Assembly (NCBI GenBank): GCA_021789755.1
Contig: JAJYJD010000025.1
Coordinates: 1 to 21,907, forward strand
DNA length: 21,907 bases
From: Bacteroidota bacterium
GTDB taxonomy: Bacteria > Bacteroidota > Ignavibacteria > Kryptoniales > JAKASW01
Reading direction: 5' to 3'
Shown here: piece after piece, positions 6,951 through 15,617 of the stretch
Numbering within the stretch: position 1 is the first letter of the stretch
Layout of the letters: each line of letters begins with the position of its first letter
Program-made: the position numbers and the translations under genes
The notes under the pieces: generated by a model
Database searches by the model: none
Told to the model about the DNA's origin: nothing
Seen by the model: the letters and a program-made list of their open reading frames with translations, nothing else

Positions 6951-9900
6951 ATGAAAACGGTGATCGCAGCGTTGTTCCTCTTCACTTCCACCGCTCTGTT
7001 TGCTCAAGTCCCCGACAGTGTCGATGTGACTTTTTATTACAAGCCGCAGGACAACCCGTCGGTTGTCTACGTGCCGGGCGAGTTCAACGGCTGGGGACCG
7101 AATTCCAGCGGCGTAATCTCACCCGGAGCACCGTCCACCATGACGAAGGATCCGGCTACAGGGATTTGGTACAAAACGGCTCGGCTCAGCGTTGGAGGCC
7201 AGATTGGCGGAGGCGTACCGGGGGCTTACCAGTACAAATTCAACGAGAACGGGACATCTACGGGATGGCTTTCGGATCCCCTTAATCCATACCAGAACTC
7301 CGCCGATAACAACAATTCAATCCTTCATATGGGAAGTCCCACGATTTATCATCTCCTGCCAAATTCAAAATCAGGCCTTGTTAACACCCAACATCCCGTC
7401 GTGACGGTCTATGCCTTTTCGTCTCTCGCGAGCAAGGTTGACACATCTTCCTTTGTTGTCACGGTTGACACTACTTCGATTCATGTGCCGGGGTCCGCGT
7501 ACGACATTACCGACGAGCAGCTTGCATTCCTATGGCCCGATCAGCTGACGAACGGCACTCATAAGCTTAACTTCACTTCCAGGAACCTCGCAGGCAATTC
7601 AGTTTCGGACTCGACATCTTTCATCGTTCAGGCCGGCCCGATCCAGATTTTGAATCGCGGCGGATACGTGACGAGGAAGCCGGCGATCCTTCTCAACGGC
7701 GTCGTTCAGGATACATCGATTCATAATGTCGAGATTATTAGAAACGGCAGCGATACGGTTGCTGTGCAGGCAAGCAACGGGAGTTTCCAGGATTCACTGA
7801 TCTATCAGGAAGGAGCTAATAGCGTCGTCGCAGTAGCGAAAGACAGTAACGGGATTACAATAGCATCGGCACCGTTTACGATGATGTATTTCATTCCTCA
7901 CACACCAAGCGCCGATATAAGCTTCACTTCGGGGGGGAACTCGATAATCCTTTCTGCAGCGAACAGCACAGACCCGGATTCGGGCCAGACTTCAAAGTTG
8001 ACATTCCTTTGGGGAGTTCTTCCGGGCAACCCGGCATCTGTAGGCGGTGTCGACGGGGCAACTTCCTCTTCGGTGACGATTTCGAAACCGACCGTTCCAG
8101 GTGAATATCAATTCTCTCTTGTCGCGGCCGACCCGAATGGGAATAAAGACACAACCAGGTCGTACTTCACTGTCTATCAAAATGACAGCGTCGCTTTCTC
8201 GACCTACGCCTCAAACCCGGAATGGGCCCAAATGGGGCGCATCTATGAACTGTTCTTCAATTCCTTCACGCCTCAGCAAACCATAAATGCCGCCACGGCG
8301 AAGCTCGACTACCTGGCACAGATGGGTTTCAATATCATCTGGGTTATGCCCGTTATGAAGAATAACCAGCCGATTGACAACGGCACCGGGCCGGGTTACA
8401 ATATAGTAGATTTTTATACAGTTGCTCCGCAGTACGGAACCAATGCTGATTTCGAGAATTTCGTGCAGCGTGCGCATGAACTCGGGATGAAGGTCATACT
8501 CGACGTTACGCCGAACCACACGAGCTACAATCATCCGTTCGTAAACGACGCCAGACTTTTCCGGGAGAATTCCTTTTACTGGGATTTCTATCAGCATAAT
8601 CTCATCACCAACTCCAATTATCATCCCAATTTATCTGAGTCTATCACTGGTGATGGCTTCGTTTATTACGGTGCTTTCAGCGATCAGCTGCTGAATTATA
8701 ATTGGTCCGATGTCGATGCAAGAGCCTACATGGACGGCGTGTATAAATGGTGGGTGGAGAACATGGGGGTAGATGGATTCAGGTTCGATGTCTACTGGGG
8801 GCCGCATGACCGCGCCGAAAACGGGAACGGCGGCGAAGACGAGATGGGAACGCCGACCCGAAAACTGCTTAAACATGTTGATCCGGATATTTTCCTTCTC
8901 GGAGAGACCGCCGGAACGGGGCCCGGCACCGAGGTAAATTATGCTGATGACGGCGGTGGGCTCGATGCTGCCTACGACTGGAATTTCCTCCACAGCGCCG
9001 TGCAGGCATTCAGTTTCCTCAACTCTTCCAGCATCTCCACACTCAACCAATATGTGACAAATTACGGTCCTAACAACGGAAGCACGATGGGATTTGAGCC
9101 CGGTCCGAACGCTTTGTTCATGCGCTGCATGGAAAACCAGGACGAGGACCGGATCGCTTACACTTACAATTCTTATCAGAAGACCATGCCGATGGCAACG
9201 GTGTTGTTTACCGTGCCTGGAATTCCGATGATCTATTCGGGGCAGGAAGTCGGATGGGGGTATGGGATCTCCAACTTCGATCAGCGTCGCCGGGGAATCA
9301 TCGATTGGAGCAGCGCCGGAAAGACGCTTCTCATTCCTCACTACGAGAAGCTGGCCTGGATACGCGGGACTTTCCCGGCATTTTCAACTCAGTTGTTCGA
9401 CAAGCTCTCGACAGGGAACGCCTGGGTCTACGGTTACACGCGCCCATATCCCGACGAGAGCGGAATTGCTTTGGAGAACTTCAGTAACTTGGCCGCAACG
9501 GTGACTATTACGCTCATCGGAAGCGGCGGCTCGACGAACGTTGACTTCCCGTCGGGGGCGATCGACGGAAAGGTCTATTTTATGAACGATGTCTACAATC
9601 AGAAATCAGACACCTTGATTTTCTCCGGCGGTCAGGCCAATTTCACCGCGACACTCCCGCCTTACGGTTCTGCAGTATACGTGCTCAGCGATTCGGTCAT
9701 CACGATGACTTATCCTGTGATCACGGCCCTTAAGAACGAAGCGGACGCGGGCATCCCGACCCAATATTCGCTTTCTCAAAATTATCCAAATCCCTTCAAC
9801 CCGACCACAACAATCAGCTACTCATTGGTCGCACGGGTGCAAATCCGGCTGGAAATCTACAACGTGCTCGGCCAGCTGGTGAAGACCCTCGTAAATTCCG

Positions 9901-10022
9901 AGCAGAGTCCAGGAGCTCATGAGGTTGTCTTCAACGCTGATGGCTTGGCTTCAGGAGTATACTTCTATAAATTGACTGCCGGCTCGTTCACGAAGGTGAA
10001 TAAAATGATGATGTTGAAATGA
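6951..10022 (+). CDS. Large secreted multidomain GH13 amylase with T9SS sorting domain
   Basis: Extracellular alpha-glucan hydrolase, 1023 residues. A signal peptide (1-19, ending L-F-A-Q) is followed by a CBM48/E-set-like starch-binding domain at about 22-130 (F-N-G-W-G core), two Ig-like domains to about 310, a PKD-like domain at about 318-408, the GH13 barrel at about 424-800, a beta-rich domain, and the T9SS sorting domain at about 938-1023. Catalytic residues are region I D518-H523, nucleophile D613 in G-F-R-F-D, acid/base E652 in L-G-E, and D731. Region IV reads N729-Q730-D731 instead of the usual N-H-D, so a transition-state-binding His is replaced. It shares its whole downstream architecture with the amylase at 1-2013. 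Its stop overlaps the next start (ATGA at 10019-10022). It is the first gene of the maltodextrin operon, with exact specificity unresolved. Confidence 0.94.
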   Translation: MKTVIAALFLFTSTALFAQVPDSVDVTFYYKPQDNPSVVYVPGEFNGWGPNSSGVISPGAPSTMTKDPATGIWYKTARLSVGGQIGGGVPGAYQYKFNENGTSTGWLSDPLNPYQNSADNNNSILHMGSPTIYHLLPNSKSGLVNTQHPVVTVYAFSSLASKVDTSSFVVTVDTTSIHVPGSAYDITDEQLAFLWPDQLTNGTHKLNFTSRNLAGNSVSDSTSFIVQAGPIQILNRGGYVTRKPAILLNGVVQDTSIHNVEIIRNGSDTVAVQASNGSFQDSLIYQEGANSVVAVAKDSNGITIASAPFTMMYFIPHTPSADISFTSGGNSIILSAANSTDPDSGQTSKLTFLWGVLPGNPASVGGVDGATSSSVTISKPTVPGEYQFSLVAADPNGNKDTTRSYFTVYQNDSVAFSTYASNPEWAQMGRIYELFFNSFTPQQTINAATAKLDYLAQMGFNIIWVMPVMKNNQPIDNGTGPGYNIVDFYTVAPQYGTNADFENFVQRAHELGMKVILDVTPNHTSYNHPFVNDARLFRENSFYWDFYQHNLITNSNYHPNLSESITGDGFVYYGAFSDQLLNYNWSDVDARAYMDGVYKWWVENMGVDGFRFDVYWGPHDRAENGNGGEDEMGTPTRKLLKHVDPDIFLLGETAGTGPGTEVNYADDGGGLDAAYDWNFLHSAVQAFSFLNSSSISTLNQYVTNYGPNNGSTMGFEPGPNALFMRCMENQDEDRIAYTYNSYQKTMPMATVLFTVPGIPMIYSGQEVGWGYGISNFDQRRRGIIDWSSAGKTLLIPHYEKLAWIRGTFPAFSTQLFDKLSTGNAWVYGYTRPYPDESGIALENFSNLAATVTITLIGSGGSTNVDFPSGAIDGKVYFMNDVYNQKSDTLIFSGGQANFTATLPPYGSAVYVLSDSVITMTYPVITALKNEADAGIPTQYSLSQNYPNPFNPTTTISYSLVARVQIRLEIYNVLGQLVKTLVNSEQSPGAHEVVFNADGLASGVYFYKLTAGSFTKVNKMMMLK

Positions 10023-11950
10023 GGTCACCGGTTCATCGAAGGGGTTTGCAATTCAGCTCCGCCGAACTGAGAGGAATTTCGTCGGTGCAAAATGCGTTTA
10101 CGGGATCTGCTCCTCTGTCGGTCCTGATGATTCCCGCTGTCATATTTCTTGTGCTCTCTTTTCTGATGGCGCCCCCGTCGGCCTTTGCCCGGAAGAAACA
10201 GGTGCGGGCCGAGAGCACAGACCGGCTTGATACTCTGGCACTGGTCAACGGTGCCCCGATCACAAGCGGAGATTTTCTGACACGTTTCGAGATGTCGATC
10301 TATCCCGGCAAGGACGATCCGACGATGCTGGAGAAAATCAAGCGCGGGTTTCTCAATTCCATGGTAGCGGAGAAACTTCTCGCAGAAGCAGCGGCACATT
10401 CAGATCTTCCGTACACAGCCGCTGAAGGTCTTGTCCGAAGAGAATTGGAAGACGTATTCCTGCGTGATGCACTGTTCAGAAAAGAGATTGTACCCCGCGC
10501 GAATGTAACCAACGACGAGCTGCTTCATGGATTCGATATCTCGGTATATAAGTATCTCGTTGATGCCTTCTATTTTGACTCCGACAGTTCAAAGGCGCGG
10601 TATTTTTACTCCATTGTGACCGGGAAGCCGCAGCCGAATACATATAATGTCGCCGACACCCTCGGAGTAAGTCACGACACGCTTGAAATTCCTTATGGAG
10701 AGTCCAGCGAAGCCATCGAAGACGCGTTTTTCGGGCACACGAAGGGATTTATCTCAAAACCGACAGTCACAGTTGATGGGCTGGTGGTATTCAGAGTGCT
10801 GTCGCGTAGCCTCAACCAGAAATTCGTTTCCGGCTCGACTCCGGATCGCCTTAGCAGGATCAGGCAGATCCTTGTTGACAGGAGACAGACCGAACTCGGC
10901 AATGAATATATCGAATCGGTCATGAGAGGGGTACGGGTCAACGTCAACTATAAAATTTTCAGACCGCTTGTATATGCAATTCAAGAAAGGTTCGAGAAAC
11001 AGTCACCGGCGTCGTATGACCCACACTATCGGCTCTTCCCAAAAGACCTTGAAAAGCTTAGAGAACGATTTCGTTCGGAGCTGAACGAGCCCCTCCTTGC
11101 TTTCGTCGGAGGCTCGATCTCGCTCGATGAGGTATTCAGTGAATTGCCGACCGCGATGTTCGCTTCGGACGACACGACTCTTCCGGGGATAACCTTCGCT
11201 CTCCACGGTTCGCTCAGGTTCATTTCGCAGAATTACTTCCTGGTCCGGCGCGCGAAAGAGCTTGGCCTGCAGAACTCGTGGGAAGTAAAGCACAACGTGA
11301 AGATGGTACTCGACGCGTTTCGCGCGTACAGGATGGCTAACTCGATTACCGATACCGTCAAAGTTACGCCGGCCGAGGTCGATGACTACTTTACAGCCCA
11401 CCACGATGAGGTCCTGAACGCCGTAAGGTTGAGACTGCGGATGTACGAGGCAGACAATATTAACCAGGCCGTGGATGCCTATACCAGGCTGAATGAAGAG
11501 AAAAACCTGCCTGTGTCACCGGATGATACCACGGCCAGGTGGGTCGACGCCTACAATCTCGGGGAGATCGGTGCGGTCTTGTCGCAACTCAAGAGGGGGG
11601 ATATTTACGGCCCCGTCGAAGAGCAGGGTAAGTTTTTTATTTATCAGATGTTGGACAAGAAGTCGAGCGTAAACAACGCGGCGATTCAGAACAGCATTCA
11701 GGTCGCGAAGCAGATGCTCCTCGCAAAGGAAAAACAAGAAACCCTTTCCCGCTATATCGCCGGACTCGCCGAAAAGGAAAACGTCAGGCTCTTCAGACAG
11801 AATGTGCTCGCATTGAAGGTGACCTCTATTCAGATGCTGACATATCGACTGATAGGTTTTGGCGGACAAATACTCGCAGTGCCCCAACTCTATCCGCGCG
11901 AGGGCTGGGTCAAATACTTCCATGAGCAGAAGAAACCGCCCGCACCATGA
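10019..11950 (+). CDS. SurA/PpiC-like periplasmic chaperone with degenerate parvulin domains
   Basis: A 643-residue exported protein. L-A-L-V-N-G at about 72-77 opens a SurA N-like helical domain (to about 175). Two parvulin-like regions follow, about 180-262 and 470-560, but neither shows the G-G-D-L-G-W type active-site core, so isomerase activity is doubtful and a holdase role is more likely. The ATG at 10019 overlaps the amylase stop. However, the hydrophobic export segment begins at residue 37 (ATG 10127), so that Met may be the true start, giving an ordinary signal peptide ending near S-A-F-A. Its stop overlaps the next start, again by ATGA, so it is translationally coupled to both the secreted amylase and the binding protein. 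It could be a dedicated folding helper for these exported proteins; that is inference. It could also be annotated simply as a peptidylprolyl isomerase or hypothetical protein. Confidence 0.8.
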   Translation: MRSPVHRRGLQFSSAELRGISSVQNAFTGSAPLSVLMIPAVIFLVLSFLMAPPSAFARKKQVRAESTDRLDTLALVNGAPITSGDFLTRFEMSIYPGKDDPTMLEKIKRGFLNSMVAEKLLAEAAAHSDLPYTAAEGLVRRELEDVFLRDALFRKEIVPRANVTNDELLHGFDISVYKYLVDAFYFDSDSSKARYFYSIVTGKPQPNTYNVADTLGVSHDTLEIPYGESSEAIEDAFFGHTKGFISKPTVTVDGLVVFRVLSRSLNQKFVSGSTPDRLSRIRQILVDRRQTELGNEYIESVMRGVRVNVNYKIFRPLVYAIQERFEKQSPASYDPHYRLFPKDLEKLRERFRSELNEPLLAFVGGSISLDEVFSELPTAMFASDDTTLPGITFALHGSLRFISQNYFLVRRAKELGLQNSWEVKHNVKMVLDAFRAYRMANSITDTVKVTPAEVDDYFTAHHDEVLNAVRLRLRMYEADNINQAVDAYTRLNEEKNLPVSPDDTTARWVDAYNLGEIGAVLSQLKRGDIYGPVEEQGKFFIYQMLDKKSSVNNAAIQNSIQVAKQMLLAKEKQETLSRYIAGLAEKENVRLFRQNVLALKVTSIQMLTYRLIGFGGQILAVPQLYPREGWVKYFHEQKKPPAP

Positions 11951-13260
11951 TTTATAACGGAGACCGGGAGCAGGAGGCGGGAGAACGGAAATCAGTATCG
12001 GCCGCCGACGTATCTCCCTATACGCTTCTTCGGACTCCGGCATCCGGTCACCGGTTTCCTTACCTTGTTCTTATCCTCGCAATGCTCTTTTCTTCATGCG
12101 CGAAAAGTACGCTGGAGGATCCTCACCAGATAGTCATCTGGCACCAGATGAGGCCGGACGAGCGAATTGTCCTGAAGGAAGTGCTGGACAAATACATGGA
12201 GGCAAACCCGGGGATCAAAATTACCGCGCTGTACAAGGAAACCGAAGAACTCCGTTCCGGGTTTCAGATCGCCGCGATCGGAGGTGCCGGTCCAGACATC
12301 GTCTACGGTCCGTCGGACCAGGTCGGCCCCTTCCAGGTAATGCAGATCATCCTTCCGCTCGATACGCTTTTCAGCAGAGAATACCTTTCGAAGTTCAATC
12401 CCAAAGCTCTCGTCTACGACCATGGGCACCTTTATCAGGTTGCCGACAAGATCGGCAACCACCTGATGTTGATTTACAACAAAGCGCTGCTGAAGACTCC
12501 TCCGAAAACGATGGACCAGCTGATCGCCATCGGGAAGAGATTCACACATGCACCGAATTACTACGGGCTGGTTTGGAACTACACAGAGCCATATTTTTTT
12601 ATACCGTTTCTGACTGGTTATGGCGGCTGGGTGATGGATTCTCTCGGGAATCCGACGCTCGATACACCGGCGATGGTCGCTGCGCTCAAGTTCATCAAGG
12701 AGCTCCGGGACAAATACAAGATTATTCCGAAATCATGCGATTATGAGACGGCCGACGCGCTTTTCAAGGAGGGTAAGGCTGCCATGATCATCAACGGCCC
12801 GTGGTCGTTCGGCGATTACAAAAAAGCCGGCGTCGATTTCGGCGTCGCGAGGATCCCATTCATCCAGGAAACGGGGCGATGGCCCGCGCCGATGGTCTCT
12901 CCGATAGGTTTCTCGATCAATGCCTCGGAACCTCGGTGGAAAATCCCCGAAGTGGTTAAGCTGATAAAGTATCTTCTCAGTCCGCAGGTGGAAATCGAAT
13001 ACACGAGGCATTTCGATACGATACCGACGCGGATGGATGTGTATGACGATCCGGCCGTGCAGGATAATCCTATCGTGAAGGAATCGGAGTACCAGATGGA
13101 AGTCGGAAGGCCGATGCCTATCATCCCTGAGCTTAGGGCTGTCTGGGACGCTATGAGGCCAAGCTACCAGGCGGTGCTCGGAGGCACGGAATCGCCCGAG
13201 AAGGCGGCGAAGCAAATGCAGGAGAGCGCGATCGAGAAAATAAAGGAAATGAACGAGTAG
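11947..13260 (+). CDS. MalE-like maltodextrin-binding lipoprotein of ABC transporter
   Basis: Family 1 (MalE-type) solute-binding protein, presumed to bind maltodextrins because of its amylase neighbours. The mature part (about 52-437) has family hallmarks: I-V-I-W-H near the start, G-P-D-I-V-Y-G in the middle of lobe 1, F-K-E-G-K-A-A-M-I-I-N-G-P-W, and a P-x-P-I-I-P-E-L segment near the end. A hydrophobic stretch at 38-50 ends in S-S-C51, a lipobox-like site with Phe at -3, which is unusual. The N-terminus carries about 35 polar residues before the membrane segment with no internal Met, GTG or TTG, so the extension appears real or the start is odd. The ATG overlaps the SurA-like stop. The two permease genes lie 473 bp downstream, beyond an inserted repeat element. 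No MalE-specific sugar contacts can be assigned by eye. Confidence 0.9.
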   Translation: MIYNGDREQEAGERKSVSAADVSPYTLLRTPASGHRFPYLVLILAMLFSSCAKSTLEDPHQIVIWHQMRPDERIVLKEVLDKYMEANPGIKITALYKETEELRSGFQIAAIGGAGPDIVYGPSDQVGPFQVMQIILPLDTLFSREYLSKFNPKALVYDHGHLYQVADKIGNHLMLIYNKALLKTPPKTMDQLIAIGKRFTHAPNYYGLVWNYTEPYFFIPFLTGYGGWVMDSLGNPTLDTPAMVAALKFIKELRDKYKIIPKSCDYETADALFKEGKAAMIINGPWSFGDYKKAGVDFGVARIPFIQETGRWPAPMVSPIGFSINASEPRWKIPEVVKLIKYLLSPQVEIEYTRHFDTIPTRMDVYDDPAVQDNPIVKESEYQMEVGRPMPIIPELRAVWDAMRPSYQAVLGGTESPEKAAKQMQESAIEKIKEMNE

Positions 13261-13480
13261 CAAATTCAAAAGGCAAAAGTCAAATGTCAAAAGTAGATCG
13301 CGAATTTCAAACCCCGCATCTCAGCAATCGTGATCATTGCTTAGTGGTTTTGTCTTTCAGCCTTGAACCATCAATAGGAAACCAGATTCATTCAGCATGC
13401 AAACAATTTAGAATTTGGGAAAGGAGCTCAAGAGCCAGACGATGAAACCTTATACAGATCTCGCACTCTCCAGCGCTCGA
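13261..13480 (+). other. Non-coding spacer between binding protein and permease genes
   Basis: No gene is seen. It begins with an A-rich repeat-like run built on CAAA/AAAAGTCAAA units (about 13261-13293). A weak hairpin AGCAAT/ATTGCT (13323-13341) precedes TTTT but is short and AT-rich. The rest shows no promoter or ORF that I can support. Confidence 0.5.
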
Positions 13481-13721
13481 GGCTGTCCCAAAAGTTTGCA
13501 TGTCATGCCGTGGGAAGCGAAGTGCCGCCTTGTCGCGGATACCGCGCCACGCGGTGCGGCATCCCCACATATAAAACGTTTGGACGGGACATCCATCTTT
13601 CAGACCAAAACAATGGATTTTCGCCAAAGACGAATCCGCCTCCGGCATGACTTCAGTCGTCCGTCCATAAAAGCACGGACGGACTCCTTCAGAATGACAA
13701 TTTCCCCATTTTTGGACAGCC
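13481..13721 (+). mobile_element. MITE-like element with terminal inverted repeats
   Basis: A 241-bp non-coding block bounded by GGCTGTCCCAAAA (13481-13493) and TTTTTGGACAGCC (13709-13721), which are inverted copies matching at 12 of 13 positions. Inside are further inverted repeats: GTCATGCC/GGCATGAC (13502-13509, 13644-13651), GTCCGTCC/GGACGGAC (13659-13666, 13677-13684) and ACCGCG/CGCGGT (13541-13555). No transposase is encoded and no clear target-site duplication flanks it. It lies inside the operon, ending 12 nt before the MalF-like start. Frames of about 105-111 codons cross it on both strands but look like shadows of the repeats. Confidence 0.7.
13659..13684 (+). repeat. Hairpin inside the MITE-like element
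   Basis: GTCCGTCC and GGACGGAC form a perfect 8-bp stem around a 10-nt A-rich loop, a strong RNA or DNA hairpin close to the downstream permease start. Confidence 0.6.
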
Positions 13722-13733
13722 ACTTAGGGTGAG

Positions 13734-14684
13734 GTGTGTTTGAAAACCCACGCAACTATGCTTGAGAAGAGGTTGAATTCGTCGAGAAGCTTTTTTGATT
13801 CTGAGCGTTTGTCCCCGAACACCTTTGCGTATATCCTGATGATACCGGCGGCCCTGGTGATGTTCGGCGTTGTAGTGTACCCGTTCGTCTACAATGTCAT
13901 CCTGTCATTCTCTAACATGAGCCTGAGGCATTTCAGGGACTGGCACATAGTCGGCTTCAGGCAGTACGCGGCGGTGTTTAGCGGGAAGGTCTTCTACACT
14001 GTCTTCTTCGAAACCATCGTCTGGACTTTCGTGAATATCTTCTTTCACGTAACGATCGGGGTCTCGCTCGCGCTGATACTGAACCGCAGATTGTTCGGCA
14101 AGGCAGCTATCCGCACGCTGCTGATTCTCCCGTGGGCGATCCCGCAGGTGATAGTCGCGCTTACGTGGCGGAGCATGTTCAACTATGAATACGGCGCGAT
14201 CAACCTCTTCATCGCCCGCTACCTGGGTATGGCTCCCATCGAGTGGCTCGGCAAGCCGCTCGAAGCTTTCAGCGCATGCATCATCACAAATATCTGGCTC
14301 GGCTTTCCGTTCATGATGACGATAGCGCTCGGCGGTCTTCAGAGCATTCCGCAGGAGCTCTACGAAGCGGCGGACATCGACGGCGCCTCGGCATGGCAGA
14401 AGTTCTGGTCGGTTACCGTGCCGCTCCTGAAACCTGTCATGATCCCTGCCATCACGCTCGGCATAATCTGGACATTCAACAACGTGAACATCATCTGGCT
14501 GGTCTCCAACGGCGGCGAGCCGTCCGACCAGACGCACATACTTGTTTCATACGTCTACAAAGCCGCTTTCAATCTCTACCGCTACGGCTATGCGGCGGCA
14601 TTATCCATGGTGATTTTTGCTATCTTGCTTACCTTCAGTCTTGTGTTCTTGAAGAGGACTAGGGCGTCGGAGGCGGCATACTAG
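13734..14684 (+). CDS. MalF-like ABC sugar permease
   Basis: Inner-membrane permease of the MalFG (CUT1) family, 316 residues with about six transmembrane helices. The first is at about 30-52, and the short periplasmic loop lacks the large MalF P2 domain of enterobacteria, as is usual elsewhere. The EAA loop that docks the ATPase is at about 211-230 (E-A-A-D-I-D-G-A). Start choice is uncertain: GTG 13734 is preceded by AGGGTGAG, TTG 13740 is possible, and ATG 13758 has no ribosome site. The gene begins just beyond the MITE-like element and ends 33 nt before the MalG-like gene. It should pair with that protein, with the binding lipoprotein upstream and with the ATPase at 19135. Confidence 0.92.
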   Translation: MCLKTHATMLEKRLNSSRSFFDSERLSPNTFAYILMIPAALVMFGVVVYPFVYNVILSFSNMSLRHFRDWHIVGFRQYAAVFSGKVFYTVFFETIVWTFVNIFFHVTIGVSLALILNRRLFGKAAIRTLLILPWAIPQVIVALTWRSMFNYEYGAINLFIARYLGMAPIEWLGKPLEAFSACIITNIWLGFPFMMTIALGGLQSIPQELYEAADIDGASAWQKFWSVTVPLLKPVMIPAITLGIIWTFNNVNIIWLVSNGGEPSDQTHILVSYVYKAAFNLYRYGYAAALSMVIFAILLTFSLVFLKRTRASEAAY

Positions 14685-14717
14685 GGAAACGGAATTATGA
14701 AATGCTAGATAATTGGA

Positions 14718-15617
14718 GTGATGGATCGTGGGTACGGTAAGATGAATTCTAAATCGGGAATCCGCCATTCTAATTCGAAGATCGTAAATCTTAGATCCAA
14801 GATCTTCAGCTACATCCTCTACTTCCTCATCATCGGTTTCACGCTCGTCGTGCTTTATCCGATTATCAATGTTCTAAGCATATCACTCAGGCCGGGAGAC
14901 AGATTGCTGTCCACTTCTTTGAGGATAATTCCCGACGGTGCGACATTTCATGCTTACATGGAACTCTTCACGCAGACGCCTTTTCTACTCTGGTTCTGGA
15001 ACTCATCCGTGATCGCGGCGACTGTGACCGTGACCGGAGTCGCGCTGGCTTCGACCGCGGGATACGCCTTCAGCCGTTTCAACTTTTACGGCAAGAAAAG
15101 TGCCATGGTCGGGCTCCTGGTTACCCAGATGTTTCCGCCGACTATGCTCCTCCTCCCGATGTACATAATGCTCCTCAAGCTGCATCTGATAAACAGCTAT
15201 TTCGGCATAATCATTATATACACTTCGACGGCCCTTCCGTTCTGCGTCTGGCAGATGAAAGGGTATTATGATACCATCCCCTTCAGCCTCGAGGAGTCGG
15301 CCCGCATCGACGGTTCGACAAGATGGGGGGCTTTCACGAAGATCGTCCTCCCGCTCGCTGCGCCGGCGCTCGTGATAACCGCGTTGTTTTCGTTCATGAC
15401 GGCGTGGGCGGAATATGTCGTCGCCGCCCAGGTCCTCCAGGACACGAGTCTTTTTACGCTCCCGCTTGGTCTGAAGCAGTTCGAAGCCAGCATGTCGACG
15501 CAGTGGGGACTCTACGCCGCCGGATCGCTTATCATAAGCATCCCCGCCGTCGCGCTCTTTCTGTTCCTGAGCAGGTGGCTGATCTCCGGCCTGACACTGG
15601 GAAGCGTTAAAGGATGA
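14718..15617 (+). CDS. MalG-like ABC sugar permease
   Basis: Second permease subunit of the CUT1 transporter, 299 residues, about six transmembrane helices starting at about 32-52. The EAA loop is at about 192-212 (E-E-S-A-R-I-D-G-S). The C-terminus is short, as usual for MalG. The first 25-30 residues are rich in Ser, Asn, Lys and Arg and are encoded by repeat-like DNA, so the start is unsure: GTG 14718, ATG 14721 and ATG 14742 are all in frame, and GGAG at 14715-14718 is too close to the first two. Internal initiation at 14742 would trim eight residues and leave all membrane helices intact. An AT-rich 67-bp spacer separates it from the MFS gene. Confidence 0.92.
   Translation: MMDRGYGKMNSKSGIRHSNSKIVNLRSKIFSYILYFLIIGFTLVVLYPIINVLSISLRPGDRLLSTSLRIIPDGATFHAYMELFTQTPFLLWFWNSSVIAATVTVTGVALASTAGYAFSRFNFYGKKSAMVGLLVTQMFPPTMLLLPMYIMLLKLHLINSYFGIIIIYTSTALPFCVWQMKGYYDTIPFSLEESARIDGSTRWGAFTKIVLPLAAPALVITALFSFMTAWAEYVVAAQVLQDTSLFTLPLGLKQFEASMSTQWGLYAAGSLIISIPAVALFLFLSRWLISGLTLGSVKG

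Noticed and set aside
8631..9341. 236-codon minus-strand frame
   Set aside because: It is antisense to the GH13 barrel with all catalytic motifs on the + strand.
13323..13341. AGCAAT/ATTGCT hairpin before TTTT
   Set aside because: The stem is short and AT-rich and the T-run is not adjacent, too weak to call a terminator.
13388..13732. Overlapping 105- and 111-codon frames on both strands
   Set aside because: They are made by the inverted repeats of the MITE-like element; neither has a domain or good ribosome site.
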